Source: JAFGLP01 sp050014895 (GTDB lineage: Bacteria > Chloroflexota > Dehalococcoidia > GIF9 > UBA5629). Taken from it: a DNA stretch of 7,814 nt. The translations under genes and the position numbers were made by a program. The notes under the pieces are model-generated. The model saw only the letters and a program-made list of their open reading frames with translations, did not search any database and was not told where the DNA came from. The stretch spans positions 1-7,814 of the forward strand of contig JBEKCL010000162.1 of the NCBI GenBank assembly GCA_050014895.1. The letters run 5' to 3'. Below are positions 1 through 5,504 of the stretch, piece after piece; the stretch's first letter is position 1, and each line of letters starts with the position of its first letter.

Positions 1-23
1 GGCGGTTAGCCATCGGGTAACTC

Positions 24-146
24 GTTAATACAGTGATGTAGCCGCTCTTATCCCACCGCTTCATGTACTCCGCATTCTTCAGGCCGGGCTGTAAGCCCGG
101 ATGCGGAGGAGAAGCGGGGGTATTAGAGCGGGTAGTCATCTGTGAT
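24..146. repeat. Left arm of a long inverted repeat, with strong stem-loop
   Basis: This segment reappears in reverse complement at 7679-7788. Long shared blocks include GTTAATACAGT (24-34), GCTCTTA, CAGGCCGGGC, GCCCGGAT, AGCGGGGG, ATTAGAGCG and TAGTCATCTGTG, with one indel of about 13 nt around 60-75. It can fold into a stem-loop at 68-108: outer arms CTCCGCAT/ATGCGGAG (68-75 with 101-108) and inner arms CCGGGCT/AGCCCGG (84-90 with 94-100), with an 8 nt bulge on the left side. The right-hand copy keeps only the inner hairpin. No transposase is present, so it is best described as a dispersed intergenic repeat. The outer boundary is uncertain because the window starts 23 bases away. Confidence 0.8.
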
Positions 147-243
147 AAAATAAAAACGTTCGTCAGAACGCGGATCCATATTCTGGAGTCTTTGCCGCTC
201 TTTAAGCTGCCGTTTCCGCTCATTTTGTTCCCGGTGGTTTTCT

Positions 244-271
244 TTATCTCTTTTTAGAATACCAGAGATAA
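244..271 (+). promoter_or_regulatory. Leader inverted repeat with possible -10, upstream of the ligase gene
   Basis: Seven-base arms TTATCTC (244-250) and GAGATAA (265-271) are separated by 14 nt and lie directly before the Shine-Dalgarno sequence of the glutamate-cysteine ligase gene. A -10-like TAGAAT (255-260) sits between the arms, but no convincing -35 is present at the right spacing. It could be an operator over a promoter or a small leader hairpin. The rest of 147-243 shows no other feature I can support. Confidence 0.3.
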
Positions 272-283
272 TTGGAGGGTAAA

Positions 284-1561
284 TTGAATAAAATAGATGC
301 TTTTAAACAATATCTATTGGATTTTTTTAAGCAGAATAGCAAAGAGGTATGCGAACAACTTGGCGTTGAACTTGAACATTTTTTAATTAATCAAGTGACA
401 ATGTCTAGTTATCAATATGATGAACCTAGTGGTCAGCATGAATTGTTAAAAAAGTTAGTGAATCGAGGGTGGCGTGTAATTATTGAGGAAAAAGGAAAGT
501 TGCTTGGTGTTGAAAAAGATTATCATACTATTACGCTTGAACCAGGTGGACAAGTTGAAATTAGCCTTCATGTGGCAAAGACAATTGGTGAAATCGATAA
601 GGCCTACCAAAGTGTTTTAGGCGAGATCAAGTCCTTGCTTGTTGAAGATCAAGCGCTTGTATCGATTGGTTATCACCCAAAGACAAAAATTGAGGAACTG
701 CCATTATTACCTAAGGCAAGATATAAAATGATGTATGATTATTTTGCAGATAGAGGTCTTTATTGTTATAATATGATGAAAGGCACTGCTGCAACTCAAG
801 TTTCCATCGATTATCACGAGGAAGCAGATTTTATCACTAAATTTAGAGTAGCCAATTTTTTATCACCTTTTATTGCTCGCATATTTGACGCAACCCCAAT
901 CTTCGAAGGAGAAATTTATGAAGGTGATAATTGTAGGATTATGGTTTGGGAAAATACAGATATTGAGCGCTCAAAATTGATTAAAGGCAGTTTAGACAAA
1001 ACATTTAATTTTGACGATTACGCTGATTTTCTTTTGAGAGTACCACCGATTTTAGTACAAATAAAAGGTGAGACTGTTTTTACCAAAGGTGAAAAATTAG
1101 TTGATTTGCTTGAACGATTTGATTTTAATGAGAGTGATTACGAACACCTTACCAGTATGGTTTTTCCCGATGTCAGAGTCAAAAAATTTATAGAAATCCG
1201 GATGCCGGATGCGTTGCCATATCCTTATAATATGGCGGTGCCAGCACTTATAAAAGGAATTTTTTATAACCAGGCCAATTTGAATAAATATTATGAATTA
1301 TCCAAATCATTTTCAGATGAAGATATAAAAACGCTTAATAGTCAATTGACGAAGGTAATTGCATTTAACTATAAAACAATTGAAATGACAACATTTGTAT
1401 TGGCATTATTAGATGATGCAACGGCGGCGCTTGAGGCGAGCGAGGCATCATATCTAATGCCAATGAAAGCATTAATATTAAAAGATGGATCAATGGCTAG
1501 AAAGCTTAAATCTCTTTATAGGGATCAACCAGGCGAGTTTATTTCGTTGATTACTGTATGA
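284..1561 (+). CDS. gshA: Glutamate-cysteine ligase, GCS2 family (plant/alphaproteobacterial-like type)
   Basis: This protein probably joins glutamate to cysteine through the gamma-carboxyl group using ATP, the first step of glutathione-type thiol synthesis in the cytoplasm. Visible family signatures are LGVELEH (residues 26-32), the core block ITLEPGGQVEIS (83-94), a KARYKMM segment, and MMKGTAATQVSIDY (164-177) followed by a KFRVANFLSPFIARIFDATP stretch. This pattern follows the plant/alphaproteobacterial branch rather than E. coli GshA. I chose the TTG at 284 because GGAGGG (274-279) precedes it by 4 nt. The in-frame TTG at 272 would put that site inside the gene and has no site of its own. 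Length is 425 aa, near full length for the family. The gene is AT-rich, unlike the DUF255 gene downstream, which suggests transfer. It is followed by an ATP-grasp ligase gene in the same direction. Amine or amino acid specificity cannot be read from the sequence, and a related gamma-glutamyl ligase activity is possible. Confidence 0.87.
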   Translation: MNKIDAFKQYLLDFFKQNSKEVCEQLGVELEHFLINQVTMSSYQYDEPSGQHELLKKLVNRGWRVIIEEKGKLLGVEKDYHTITLEPGGQVEISLHVAKTIGEIDKAYQSVLGEIKSLLVEDQALVSIGYHPKTKIEELPLLPKARYKMMYDYFADRGLYCYNMMKGTAATQVSIDYHEEADFITKFRVANFLSPFIARIFDATPIFEGEIYEGDNCRIMVWENTDIERSKLIKGSLDKTFNFDDYADFLLRVPPILVQIKGETVFTKGEKLVDLLERFDFNESDYEHLTSMVFPDVRVKKFIEIRMPDALPYPYNMAVPALIKGIFYNQANLNKYYELSKSFSDEDIKTLNSQLTKVIAFNYKTIEMTTFVLALLDDATAALEASEASYLMPMKALILKDGSMARKLKSLYRDQPGEFISLITV

Positions 1562-1568
1562 AATTAAC

Positions 1569-1751
1569 GTAACTGCTCAGCCTGCCAAAGATTTAAAAAC
1601 AAAGTATCTTAGCCCGAAGGTGGCCGGGTTGGCTAGCTGATCCCGCTCGCTCCCTAATGGAGAAGGTCGCTCACCGGGATCAGCTAGCCAACTACGATAG
1701 AGTTTCATCTCCTCGCCGACAAAAGCTTTATAGTGGTACCTGAACAGTTAC
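1569..1751. mobile_element. MITE-like element with terminal inverted repeats and an internal long hairpin
   Basis: The ends are GTAACTGCTCA (1569-1579) and TGAACAGTTAC (1741-1751), which are inverted repeats matching at 10 of 11 positions. Inside is a perfect 18 bp inverted repeat (1628-1645 with 1675-1692), starting GTTGGCTAGCTG, around a 29 nt loop that itself contains CTCC/GGAG. No open reading frame of useful size is present. About 35 bp from the left end inward recur near 4168, which shows the end is dispersed. I see no clear target duplication; CAGTTAC does repeat at 1759-1765 just outside. It fills almost the whole gap between the two ligase genes, so it probably entered a once tighter operon. 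The hairpin has no T-run, so it is not an obvious terminator. Confidence 0.6.
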
Positions 1752-1787
1752 TAAAATCCAGTTACAAAAGAAGATAAGGAGTCGTCT

Positions 1788-3194
1788 ATGAGTACGGTTG
1801 ATGCAAGCAAAGTAAGAGAAATTATCAGACAGCCAGAGCAATATTTTGAAGATTATCAATTGACCATTGACAAGGTAAGTCAATCCGGTGCTATTTATAA
1901 TGGAAAACCAGTACCCTTTTTATATGTGCCTAAAATATTCACAAAGCAGGATATCCATAAATTGGATGAGGCAGCGAAAAATATTTTTAAAATTGTCAAT
2001 CGCACAATTGATCTATATATGAAGGAGGCAGGAGTCAGGGCTTTATTTGGCTTTGATCCCAGGCTTGAAGAGCTTATCCTGAGCACCGTGAATGGACATG
2101 GCTATCAAGCGAATGTACCGATGGGTCGATTTGATCTATTTTATTACCCTGATGGCGGTTACAAGTTTTGTGAACTTAATGCAGATGGTGCTTCTGCTAT
2201 GAATGAAGAGAACGAATTGACGAATGTCTTACTTGGTACTCTCGCTATGCAGGAAATCGCTAAGGATTATTCCGTCAAAAGGTTTGAACTTTTTGATAGT
2301 TGGGTTAAAGAAGTAAAGCATATTTATAATGAATACCTTGTGTCAACCCATGAAGTTCCTATACAATTTAAAAATAATCAAGAAAATTATGCGAATATAA
2401 CTGTTGCCATTTTGGACTTTATCGATAAAGGAAACTTACTTGAATTTGAAGTATTTAAAGATCATTTTAAAAAGGCTGGTTTTAATTGTATCATCATCGA
2501 CCCGCGAGATTTAACTTATTATAAAGGCGAATTGTTTTACCAGGATCGCAGAATTGATATTATCTATCGCCGACTTGTGACAAAAGATCTCATGGACCGC
2601 TATGAAGAAATTCCTGAATTGATTCAGGGTATTTTGGCAAATCAAACATGTATCATTGGGCCGATTAAGAGTCAGGTTATTCATACCAAGCAATTTTTTG
2701 AAGTGCTTTATCAACCTGCTTTTAGAGCATTTTTATCGGAAGATGAAATTGCTTACATTGACGAGCATGTGCCCTTTACAAAACCACTTCAAGACAGCGA
2801 AGACTTGAACACTTATATCTCTGATAAGAATCAGTACATTGTCAAGCCGGTTGATAGTTATGCTTCAAAAGGAGTCTGCTCCGGCAAAGATTTCTCGCAA
2901 GAAGCGTGGGAAGCCCTACTCAAAGAAAAAATCAAGGAAGATTTTATTATTCAAAAGTACTGCCCTTTAGCGCTTAGTGAAAATGTCATTTATGATGATG
3001 AAGGGAAGGCGACACTTTATGAATTTCATAATTTAACTGGCTTGTTCGTATATAATCAGAAATTTTCTGGCATCTATTCAAGAGCAGGTCTCAATGCTAT
3101 TATTTCAGGTCAACATGGTGGGTACACAATGTCATCTGTTTATTTGGATCTTTGCCCCTCACGCTGCCTGCGGCGGCGCCAGGCCATGTTGTAG
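1788..3194 (+). CDS. Circularly permuted ATP-grasp ligase, glutathionylspermidine synthase-like
   Basis: The protein resembles the ATP-dependent amide ligases of the glutathionylspermidine synthase/circularly permuted ATP-grasp group, which join a carboxylate to an amine through an acyl phosphate. Supporting segments are a FELN-type block ELNADGASAMNE (residues 129-140), a nucleotide-binding lysine segment YIVKPVDSYASKGV (350-363), FIIQKY (386-391), and EFHNLTGLFVYN (from 412) followed by SGIYSRAGLNAIIS. Together with the upstream glutamate-cysteine ligase it probably extends a gamma-glutamyl product, perhaps with a polyamine or amino acid; the substrate is inferred only. AAGGAG (1776-1781) lies 6 nt before the ATG. 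The last codons are odd. After about nucleotide 3155 composition flips to GC-rich and the tail CPSRCLRRRQAML does not look like the rest of the protein, so the native C-terminus may have been replaced at a recombination junction. All core ATP-grasp segments remain. Confidence 0.75.
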   Translation: MSTVDASKVREIIRQPEQYFEDYQLTIDKVSQSGAIYNGKPVPFLYVPKIFTKQDIHKLDEAAKNIFKIVNRTIDLYMKEAGVRALFGFDPRLEELILSTVNGHGYQANVPMGRFDLFYYPDGGYKFCELNADGASAMNEENELTNVLLGTLAMQEIAKDYSVKRFELFDSWVKEVKHIYNEYLVSTHEVPIQFKNNQENYANITVAILDFIDKGNLLEFEVFKDHFKKAGFNCIIIDPRDLTYYKGELFYQDRRIDIIYRRLVTKDLMDRYEEIPELIQGILANQTCIIGPIKSQVIHTKQFFEVLYQPAFRAFLSEDEIAYIDEHVPFTKPLQDSEDLNTYISDKNQYIVKPVDSYASKGVCSGKDFSQEAWEALLKEKIKEDFIIQKYCPLALSENVIYDDEGKATLYEFHNLTGLFVYNQKFSGIYSRAGLNAIISGQHGGYTMSSVYLDLCPSRCLRRRQAML

Positions 3195-3225
3195 CAGATC
3201 TTACTGAAGGTTATTGGCAGACGGC

Positions 3226-3254
3226 GGGTATTCGACTTGTCACTGGCGCCACGT
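3226..3254 (+). pseudogene. 29 bp shard of the DUF255 gene spanning its CHWC codons
   Basis: Twenty-eight of 29 bases match 5693-5721 in the intact DUF255 gene, on the same strand. Read in the DUF255 frame it would give GYSTCHWRHV, where the single change turns the second cysteine of the CHWC motif into arginine. Neither flank continues the similarity. The left edge of the shard coincides within two bases with the point where the truncated DUF255 copy at 4391 loses similarity. Confidence 0.75.
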
Positions 3255-3286
3255 TCATCAATTGCACTAACTAGCCACCACAAAAG

Positions 3287-3298
3287 ACCTGCCCAGGT
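3287..3298 (-). terminator. Possible small terminator hairpin downstream of the DUF5615 gene
   Basis: ACCT/AGGT arms around a 4 nt loop, with flanking A/T pairs that may lengthen the stem, are followed on the minus strand by CTTTTG. The position after the toxin stop codon fits a terminator, but the stem is short and the T-run weak. Confidence 0.3.
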
Positions 3299-3334
3299 TA
3301 TTTAATATCATCAGTAATATCCATAATTTCTAAC

Positions 3335-3836
3335 TTAGACCTTGCTGCGGCGAATTCTGATTTTTTGTTGATCAACCACAATAATATGCCTATCGAGATC
3401 TTCATCCGAGAGACTAGCTATCGCTTTAAGCAATATCTCATTGAGCTTCGTGATGGGAATGTCAATAGGAAGTCTGAGCAGAATAATGCCAGTATGTGCT
3501 TGAGAACTCAAGTAGATCATGCTGGCAAAGCCCACATCGGCTGTAACTATCGTAGCGTTGACCTTTGATGCATATGCGAATATCTCACTATCTTTAGCTC
3601 CACGAAGACCGATATCCCTTACGATCGTCGGGCGGGAAAGCCCACGGACTTTAGCCGTGGGATGAAAGCCCGCTCCCAGCTATTGCCCAATCCGCTATAT
3701 TATTCTATAATAGAACATAACCCCACGGACTTCAGCCGTGGGAGGATGTCAGATCAAGTGCATCATAACCGACCGATCTGAGTAACTTGGCAGTGGAGCG
3801 TGGCAGATCCTCATCAATCAAAAAGATAACACTCAT
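3335..3836 (-). pseudogene. DUF5615 PIN-like toxin gene, interrupted by a palindromic insertion element
   Basis: The gene starts at 3836 with MSVIFLIDEDLPRSTAKLL, the acidic N-terminus typical of DUF5615 PIN-like proteins, and runs 28 codons to 3753. A 130 bp insertion (3623-3752) follows. The frame then resumes at 3622 with VRDIGLRGAKDSEIF, continues through TADVGFA and GIILLRL, and ends at the TAA at 3335-3337. Joining the two parts gives a 123 aa protein reading DALDVRDIGLRGA across the join, a normal length and sequence for the family. As it stands, translation reads six codons into the insert and stops, giving 34 aa. PIN-like proteins of this type are presumed nucleases paired with DUF433 antitoxins. 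The broken gene should be inactive unless the insert is removed. The remainder downstream could only be made from an internal start. Confidence 0.85.
3623..3752 (+). mobile_element. Non-autonomous IS200/IS605-type element (palindrome-ended, 130 bp)
   Basis: Two near-identical hairpins mark the ends: CCCACGG/CCGTGGG at 3641-3647 with 3655-3661, and again at 3722-3728 with 3736-3742. The right end reads GGGAGGATGTCA, which is typical of the right end of IS605/tnpB elements. The left side follows TTAC (3619-3622), a known target tetranucleotide of the group, and there is no target duplication, as expected for single-strand transposition. The element is too short for tnpA or tnpB and so would need a transposase from elsewhere. 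The boundaries were set by restoring the DUF5615 reading frame. A small TTCTAT/ATAGAA hairpin lies in the middle. Confidence 0.78.
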
Positions 3837-4060
3837 AGAATCGCTCTAACCTGCTCATCGCTGGCAATTTGCGCTGCATAGCCAAGAGCGGCCAAAATCT
3901 GGCCTTGAGTTAACTCGTATTCCTTCTTTATTTCTTTATAGCTGGCTCCGCCTGCCAGCTTGCCCAATACCAGATCCACTGGAACCCTTGTTCCGGAAAG
4001 TACCGGCTTCCCGCCCCTAATATCAGGATCTATTGTGATGCCTGGCGATATTTCTTTCAT
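3833..4060 (-). CDS. DUF433 family antitoxin
   Basis: This 75 aa protein reads SPGITIDPDIRGGKPVLSGTRVPVDLVLGKLAGG near its start, the hallmark of DUF433, followed by YKEIKKEYELTQGQILAALGYA, a small helix-turn-helix-like segment. DUF433 proteins are antitoxins usually encoded directly before a DUF5615 PIN-like toxin, exactly the arrangement here. The stop overlaps the toxin start in ATGA (3833-3836), so translation would be coupled. AAGGAGG (4072-4078) precedes the ATG by 11 nt, slightly far. A promoter with a perfect TATAAT lies just upstream. The gene is intact while its partner toxin is broken by an insertion, so it may now act alone, possibly as an orphan antitoxin able to neutralise related toxins. 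That role is an inference. Confidence 0.88.
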   Translation of the reverse strand: MKEISPGITIDPDIRGGKPVLSGTRVPVDLVLGKLAGGASYKEIKKEYELTQGQILAALGYAAQIASDEQVRAIL

Positions 4061-4094
4061 TGGACTTTGAGCCTCCTTGGCAATCTCATACTAA

Positions 4095-4123
4095 ATTATA
4101 ACATTTGCTGAGATGTATTTTAA
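4095..4123 (-). promoter_or_regulatory. Promoter of the DUF433/DUF5615 operon
   Basis: On the minus strand a perfect -10 TATAAT lies at 4100-4095, and a weak -35 TTAAAA at 4123-4118 is 17 nt upstream. It is 35 bases before the DUF433 start codon and no other gene separates them. Confidence 0.5.
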
Positions 4124-4167
4124 GATGCTTCTTAATGGTGAATGGAAAGTGGTCAATACAGTTTGTG

Positions 4168-4240
4168 GTAACTGCTCAGCCTAAAGACTTAAAAACAGCG
4201 TATTGCTTTTCAATTGGGTCTAAACTTCAGTGGGGGGGGG
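4168..4240 (+). repeat. Partial copy of MITE-like end plus a second dispersed motif and a G9 tract
   Basis: Bases 4168-4182 (GTAACTGCTCAGCCT) match the left end of the element at 1569 exactly, and similarity goes on as AAAGA.TTAAAAACA after a 3 nt gap. No matching right terminal repeat is visible downstream. A second motif, TGGGTCT followed by TTCAGTGGGGG (4215-4238), recurs at 7789-7811. It runs into nine consecutive G residues (4232-4240). The surrounding gap from 4124 to 4349 has no gene I can support; a small ATGTTA/TAACAT inverted repeat lies at 4263-4279. Confidence 0.6.
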
Positions 4241-4349
4241 TTCTATTTAATTCTAGAAATATATGTTACGGTTTAACATGTTGGGAGGGGTATACCGATA
4301 CATTTTAGCGGCACGTTCCCGCGGGCAGGCCTTTTTTCTTTTCATATCG

Positions 4350-4539
4350 GGGCATTATAATGATGACGACTCAATCTGGAAGGTGGCTGCATGGAGCATC
4401 AATTCACGAACCGGCTGATCGACGAAAAAAGTCCCTACCTATTGCAGCACGCCCACAACCCGGTGGATTGGTACCCCTGGGGGGAGGATGCATTCGAGAA
4501 AGCAAAAAGGGAAGACAAACCAGTATTTCTAAGTATTGG
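4350..4539 (+). repeat. Left copy of a 190 bp direct duplication of the DUF255 5' end
   Basis: This copy aligns without gaps to 5505-5694 at a fixed offset of 1155 bp, with about 24 differences by eye, or roughly 87% identity. It includes the upstream region with TTATAATGATG, the ribosome binding site, the start codon and the first 50 codons. Similarity stops sharply at AGTATTGG on the right and at GGGCA on the left. Confidence 0.88.
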
Positions 4540-4591
4540 ATTTAGAACTAATGCGAGTGGTGGTTTATGGAAAAGTATGCTAAAATATTAG
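4391..4591 (+). pseudogene. Truncated 5' fragment of a DUF255 (YyaL-like) gene
   Basis: The frame opens with MEHQFTNRLIDEKSPYLLQH and follows the intact downstream protein to residue 50 (LSIG). It then departs into FRTNASGGLWKSMLKY and stops at 4589-4591, inside the palindrome of the next promoter. GGAAGGTG lies 5 nt before the ATG. The break comes just before the thioredoxin-like CHWC motif, so the fragment has no catalytic part. It is most simply the stump of a gene cut by insertion of the MNT-HEPN cassette. It could still be translated as a 66 aa peptide of no known role. Confidence 0.8.
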
Positions 4592-4594
4592 CAT
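4577..4594 (+). promoter_or_regulatory. Palindromic operator over an extended -10, MNT-HEPN operon
   Basis: ATGCTAA (4577-4583) and TTAGCAT (4588-4594) form a perfect 7 bp inverted repeat with a 4 nt spacer. It contains TGCTAAAAT, an extended -10 (TG-n-TAAAAT, hexamer 4581-4586). No good -35 is present, which fits an extended -10 promoter. The site is 31 bases before the MNT start. Toxin-antitoxin operons often regulate themselves through such sites, but which protein binds here is not shown by the sequence. Confidence 0.5.
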
Positions 4595-4624
4595 GAAATA
4601 TACCAAAGAAAGGAAAGTTTTTAA

Positions 4625-4951
4625 ATGGCTGATCCAGTTTGGCAATTGGCTATTGAGAAATTCAGCCGAAGCATCAAGGATAGGCTGCCAACCACAGTGA
4701 AAGATGTACGGCTGTTTGGTTCAGTCGCCAGGGGAACCAATGCTCCAGAATCAGACATTGATATTTTGGTTTTGGTTGAAAGCGACGACAGGATGATCAG
4801 CGATATTATCATGGATGTTGCGGTCGATATAAATCTTGATTACGATGTTGTAATTTCACCTATTATAATGGCTAGTTCTCATTATGCTAATCAGCTCTTT
4901 AGGGAGACTGCATTTTTTCACGCCCTTGAACAGGATGGTGTCTCTCTATGA
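4625..4951 (+). CDS. MNT-type nucleotidyltransferase antitoxin (MntA-like)
   Basis: This 108 aa minimal nucleotidyltransferase carries the MntA-type signature GS-x10-DxD exactly: G32-S33, then D44-I45-D46, within FGSVARGTNAPESDID. A further acidic position in LDYDVVISP (around 72-74) would complete the metal-binding set. In characterised HEPN/MNT pairs the enzyme adds AMP to the HEPN toxin and silences it. The start follows an AAAGGAAAG ribosome binding site (about 4609-4617) with a short A/T-rich spacer. Its stop overlaps the HEPN start in ATGA, so the two are co-translated. The gene lies directly after the truncated DUF255 copy and has its own palindromic promoter. All catalytic residues appear intact. 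An alternative reading is a nucleotidyltransferase not acting as an antitoxin, which the neighbour makes unlikely. Confidence 0.88.
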   Translation: MADPVWQLAIEKFSRSIKDRLPTTVKDVRLFGSVARGTNAPESDIDILVLVESDDRMISDIIMDVAVDINLDYDVVISPIIMASSHYANQLFRETAFFHALEQDGVSL

Positions 4952-5340
4952 GCATGGATGATTTGAGTATATGGAGGCTTGGGAAAGCAGAGGCCACTTT
5001 TAAGGATGGAGAAGAACTTGAACGCCTGGGTTCCTATCAAAGTGCTATCAACAGGTATTACTATTCAGCTTTTCACGCTGTCCGGGCGTTGCTGGCTACC
5101 AAAGGATTAGATTCGGCCAAGCATTCAGGTGTAATATCCTACTTTAACAGGGAGTTCGTGAAGCCGGGGCTTGTAAACAAGACATACAGCAAGTCTCTTT
5201 CTAATTTGTTCAGGCTTCGTTCTAATGCCGACTATGATGATTTCAAGACCTTCAGCCATGAAGACTGCATTGCGGCTAGGGAACAGGCCAGAGGTATCAT
5301 CCAAGAAATCAGTAACATCCTTAATTATGGTCGACAATAG
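4948..5340 (+). CDS. HEPN domain protein, toxin partner of MNT
   Basis: The 130 aa protein is a single all-helical HEPN domain. Its signature SAINRYYYSAFHAVRALL spans residues 32-49, followed by KHSGVISYFNREFVK (58-72) and RLRSNADYDD (89-98). It is encoded directly after and overlapping a MNT gene, the standard order of this toxin-antitoxin type. The RX4HXY ribonuclease and AMPylation motif of HepT is absent. The only R-x(4-6)-H arrangement is R36-x6-H43, inside the generally conserved family helix, so nuclease activity is uncertain. It belongs to the branch with an R..ADY block, which may work as a toxin through another site or as a non-catalytic substrate-binding partner of the MNT. A strong terminator lies 135 bases after the stop. 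Confidence 0.83.
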   Translation: MSMDDLSIWRLGKAEATFKDGEELERLGSYQSAINRYYYSAFHAVRALLATKGLDSAKHSGVISYFNREFVKPGLVNKTYSKSLSNLFRLRSNADYDDFKTFSHEDCIAAREQARGIIQEISNILNYGRQ

Positions 5341-5474
5341 TGAGATCTCTGACGGTAGCAAGCCCAGTTTAACTCCCTGGCTGGACACTGCCTTCTTTTA
5401 CGATCGCACCTTCCTCTCTAACTGTAAGCAATGCCCTGATTCCACCATGTCTAGATGAACGACAAAACTATAAA

Positions 5475-5503
5475 AGCCAGGCTGCGTGGCCTGCGCTGTT
5501 TTT
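5475..5503 (+). terminator. Intrinsic terminator of the MNT-HEPN operon
   Basis: Stem arms CAGGC/GCCTG (5478-5482 with 5489-5493) around a 6 nt loop are extended by AGC/GCT (5475-5477 with 5495-5497) past one bulged C. A run of five T (5499-5503) follows. It lies 42 bases before the DUF255 start and ends just before the duplicated segment, so the DUF255 gene should need its own promoter. The preceding 5341-5474 holds nothing I can identify. Confidence 0.65.
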
Positions 5504-5504
5504 A

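Larger units (their letters stand above)
3155..3334. other. GC-rich junction and mosaic intergenic stretch
   Basis: From about 3155 the sequence turns abruptly GC-rich and stays so until about 3255, then becomes AT-rich again. It contains the end of the ATP-grasp frame, the 29 bp DUF255 shard at 3226-3254, and a small hairpin at 3287-3298. A different frame reads open from about 3153 to a TAG near 3274, giving a segment like GHVVADLTEGYWQTAG, but I do not recognise it and it has no start. It is best read as debris from recombination. Confidence 0.5.

Noticed and set aside
24..146. Integron attC-like site, suggested by the bulged stem-loop near toxin-antitoxin genes
   Set aside because: The conserved GTTRRRY/RYYYAAC ends are not present in the right places, and the repeat is inverted rather than in direct series.
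63..257. Plus-strand open frame of 64 codons before the first ligase gene
   Set aside because: It runs through the long repeat and its stem-loop, has no ribosome binding site, and resembles no known protein; the hydrophobic end comes from T-rich DNA.
272..283. TTG at 272 as the start of the glutamate-cysteine ligase
   Set aside because: It would place the GGAGGG ribosome binding site inside the gene and has none of its own; the TTG at 284 is preceded by that site.
1628..1692. Terminator for the glutamate-cysteine ligase gene
   Set aside because: The stem is long and perfect but has a 29 nt loop and no T-run after it; it fits better as part of the MITE-like element.
3153..3274. Alternative frame extending past the ATP-grasp stop
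   Set aside because: It reads open but has no start, resembles nothing I recognise, and crosses the DUF255 shard in a different frame.
3641..3742. CRISPR-like repeat pair (two CCCACGG hairpins)
   Set aside because: There are only two units, each self-complementary, at the ends of a transposon-like segment whose removal repairs a gene.
4313..4345. Terminator upstream of the left DUF255 copy (GC stretch then T-rich run)
   Set aside because: CCCGCGGG has no room for a loop and other pairings are weak; it may be a decayed equivalent of the terminator at 5475 but I cannot support it.
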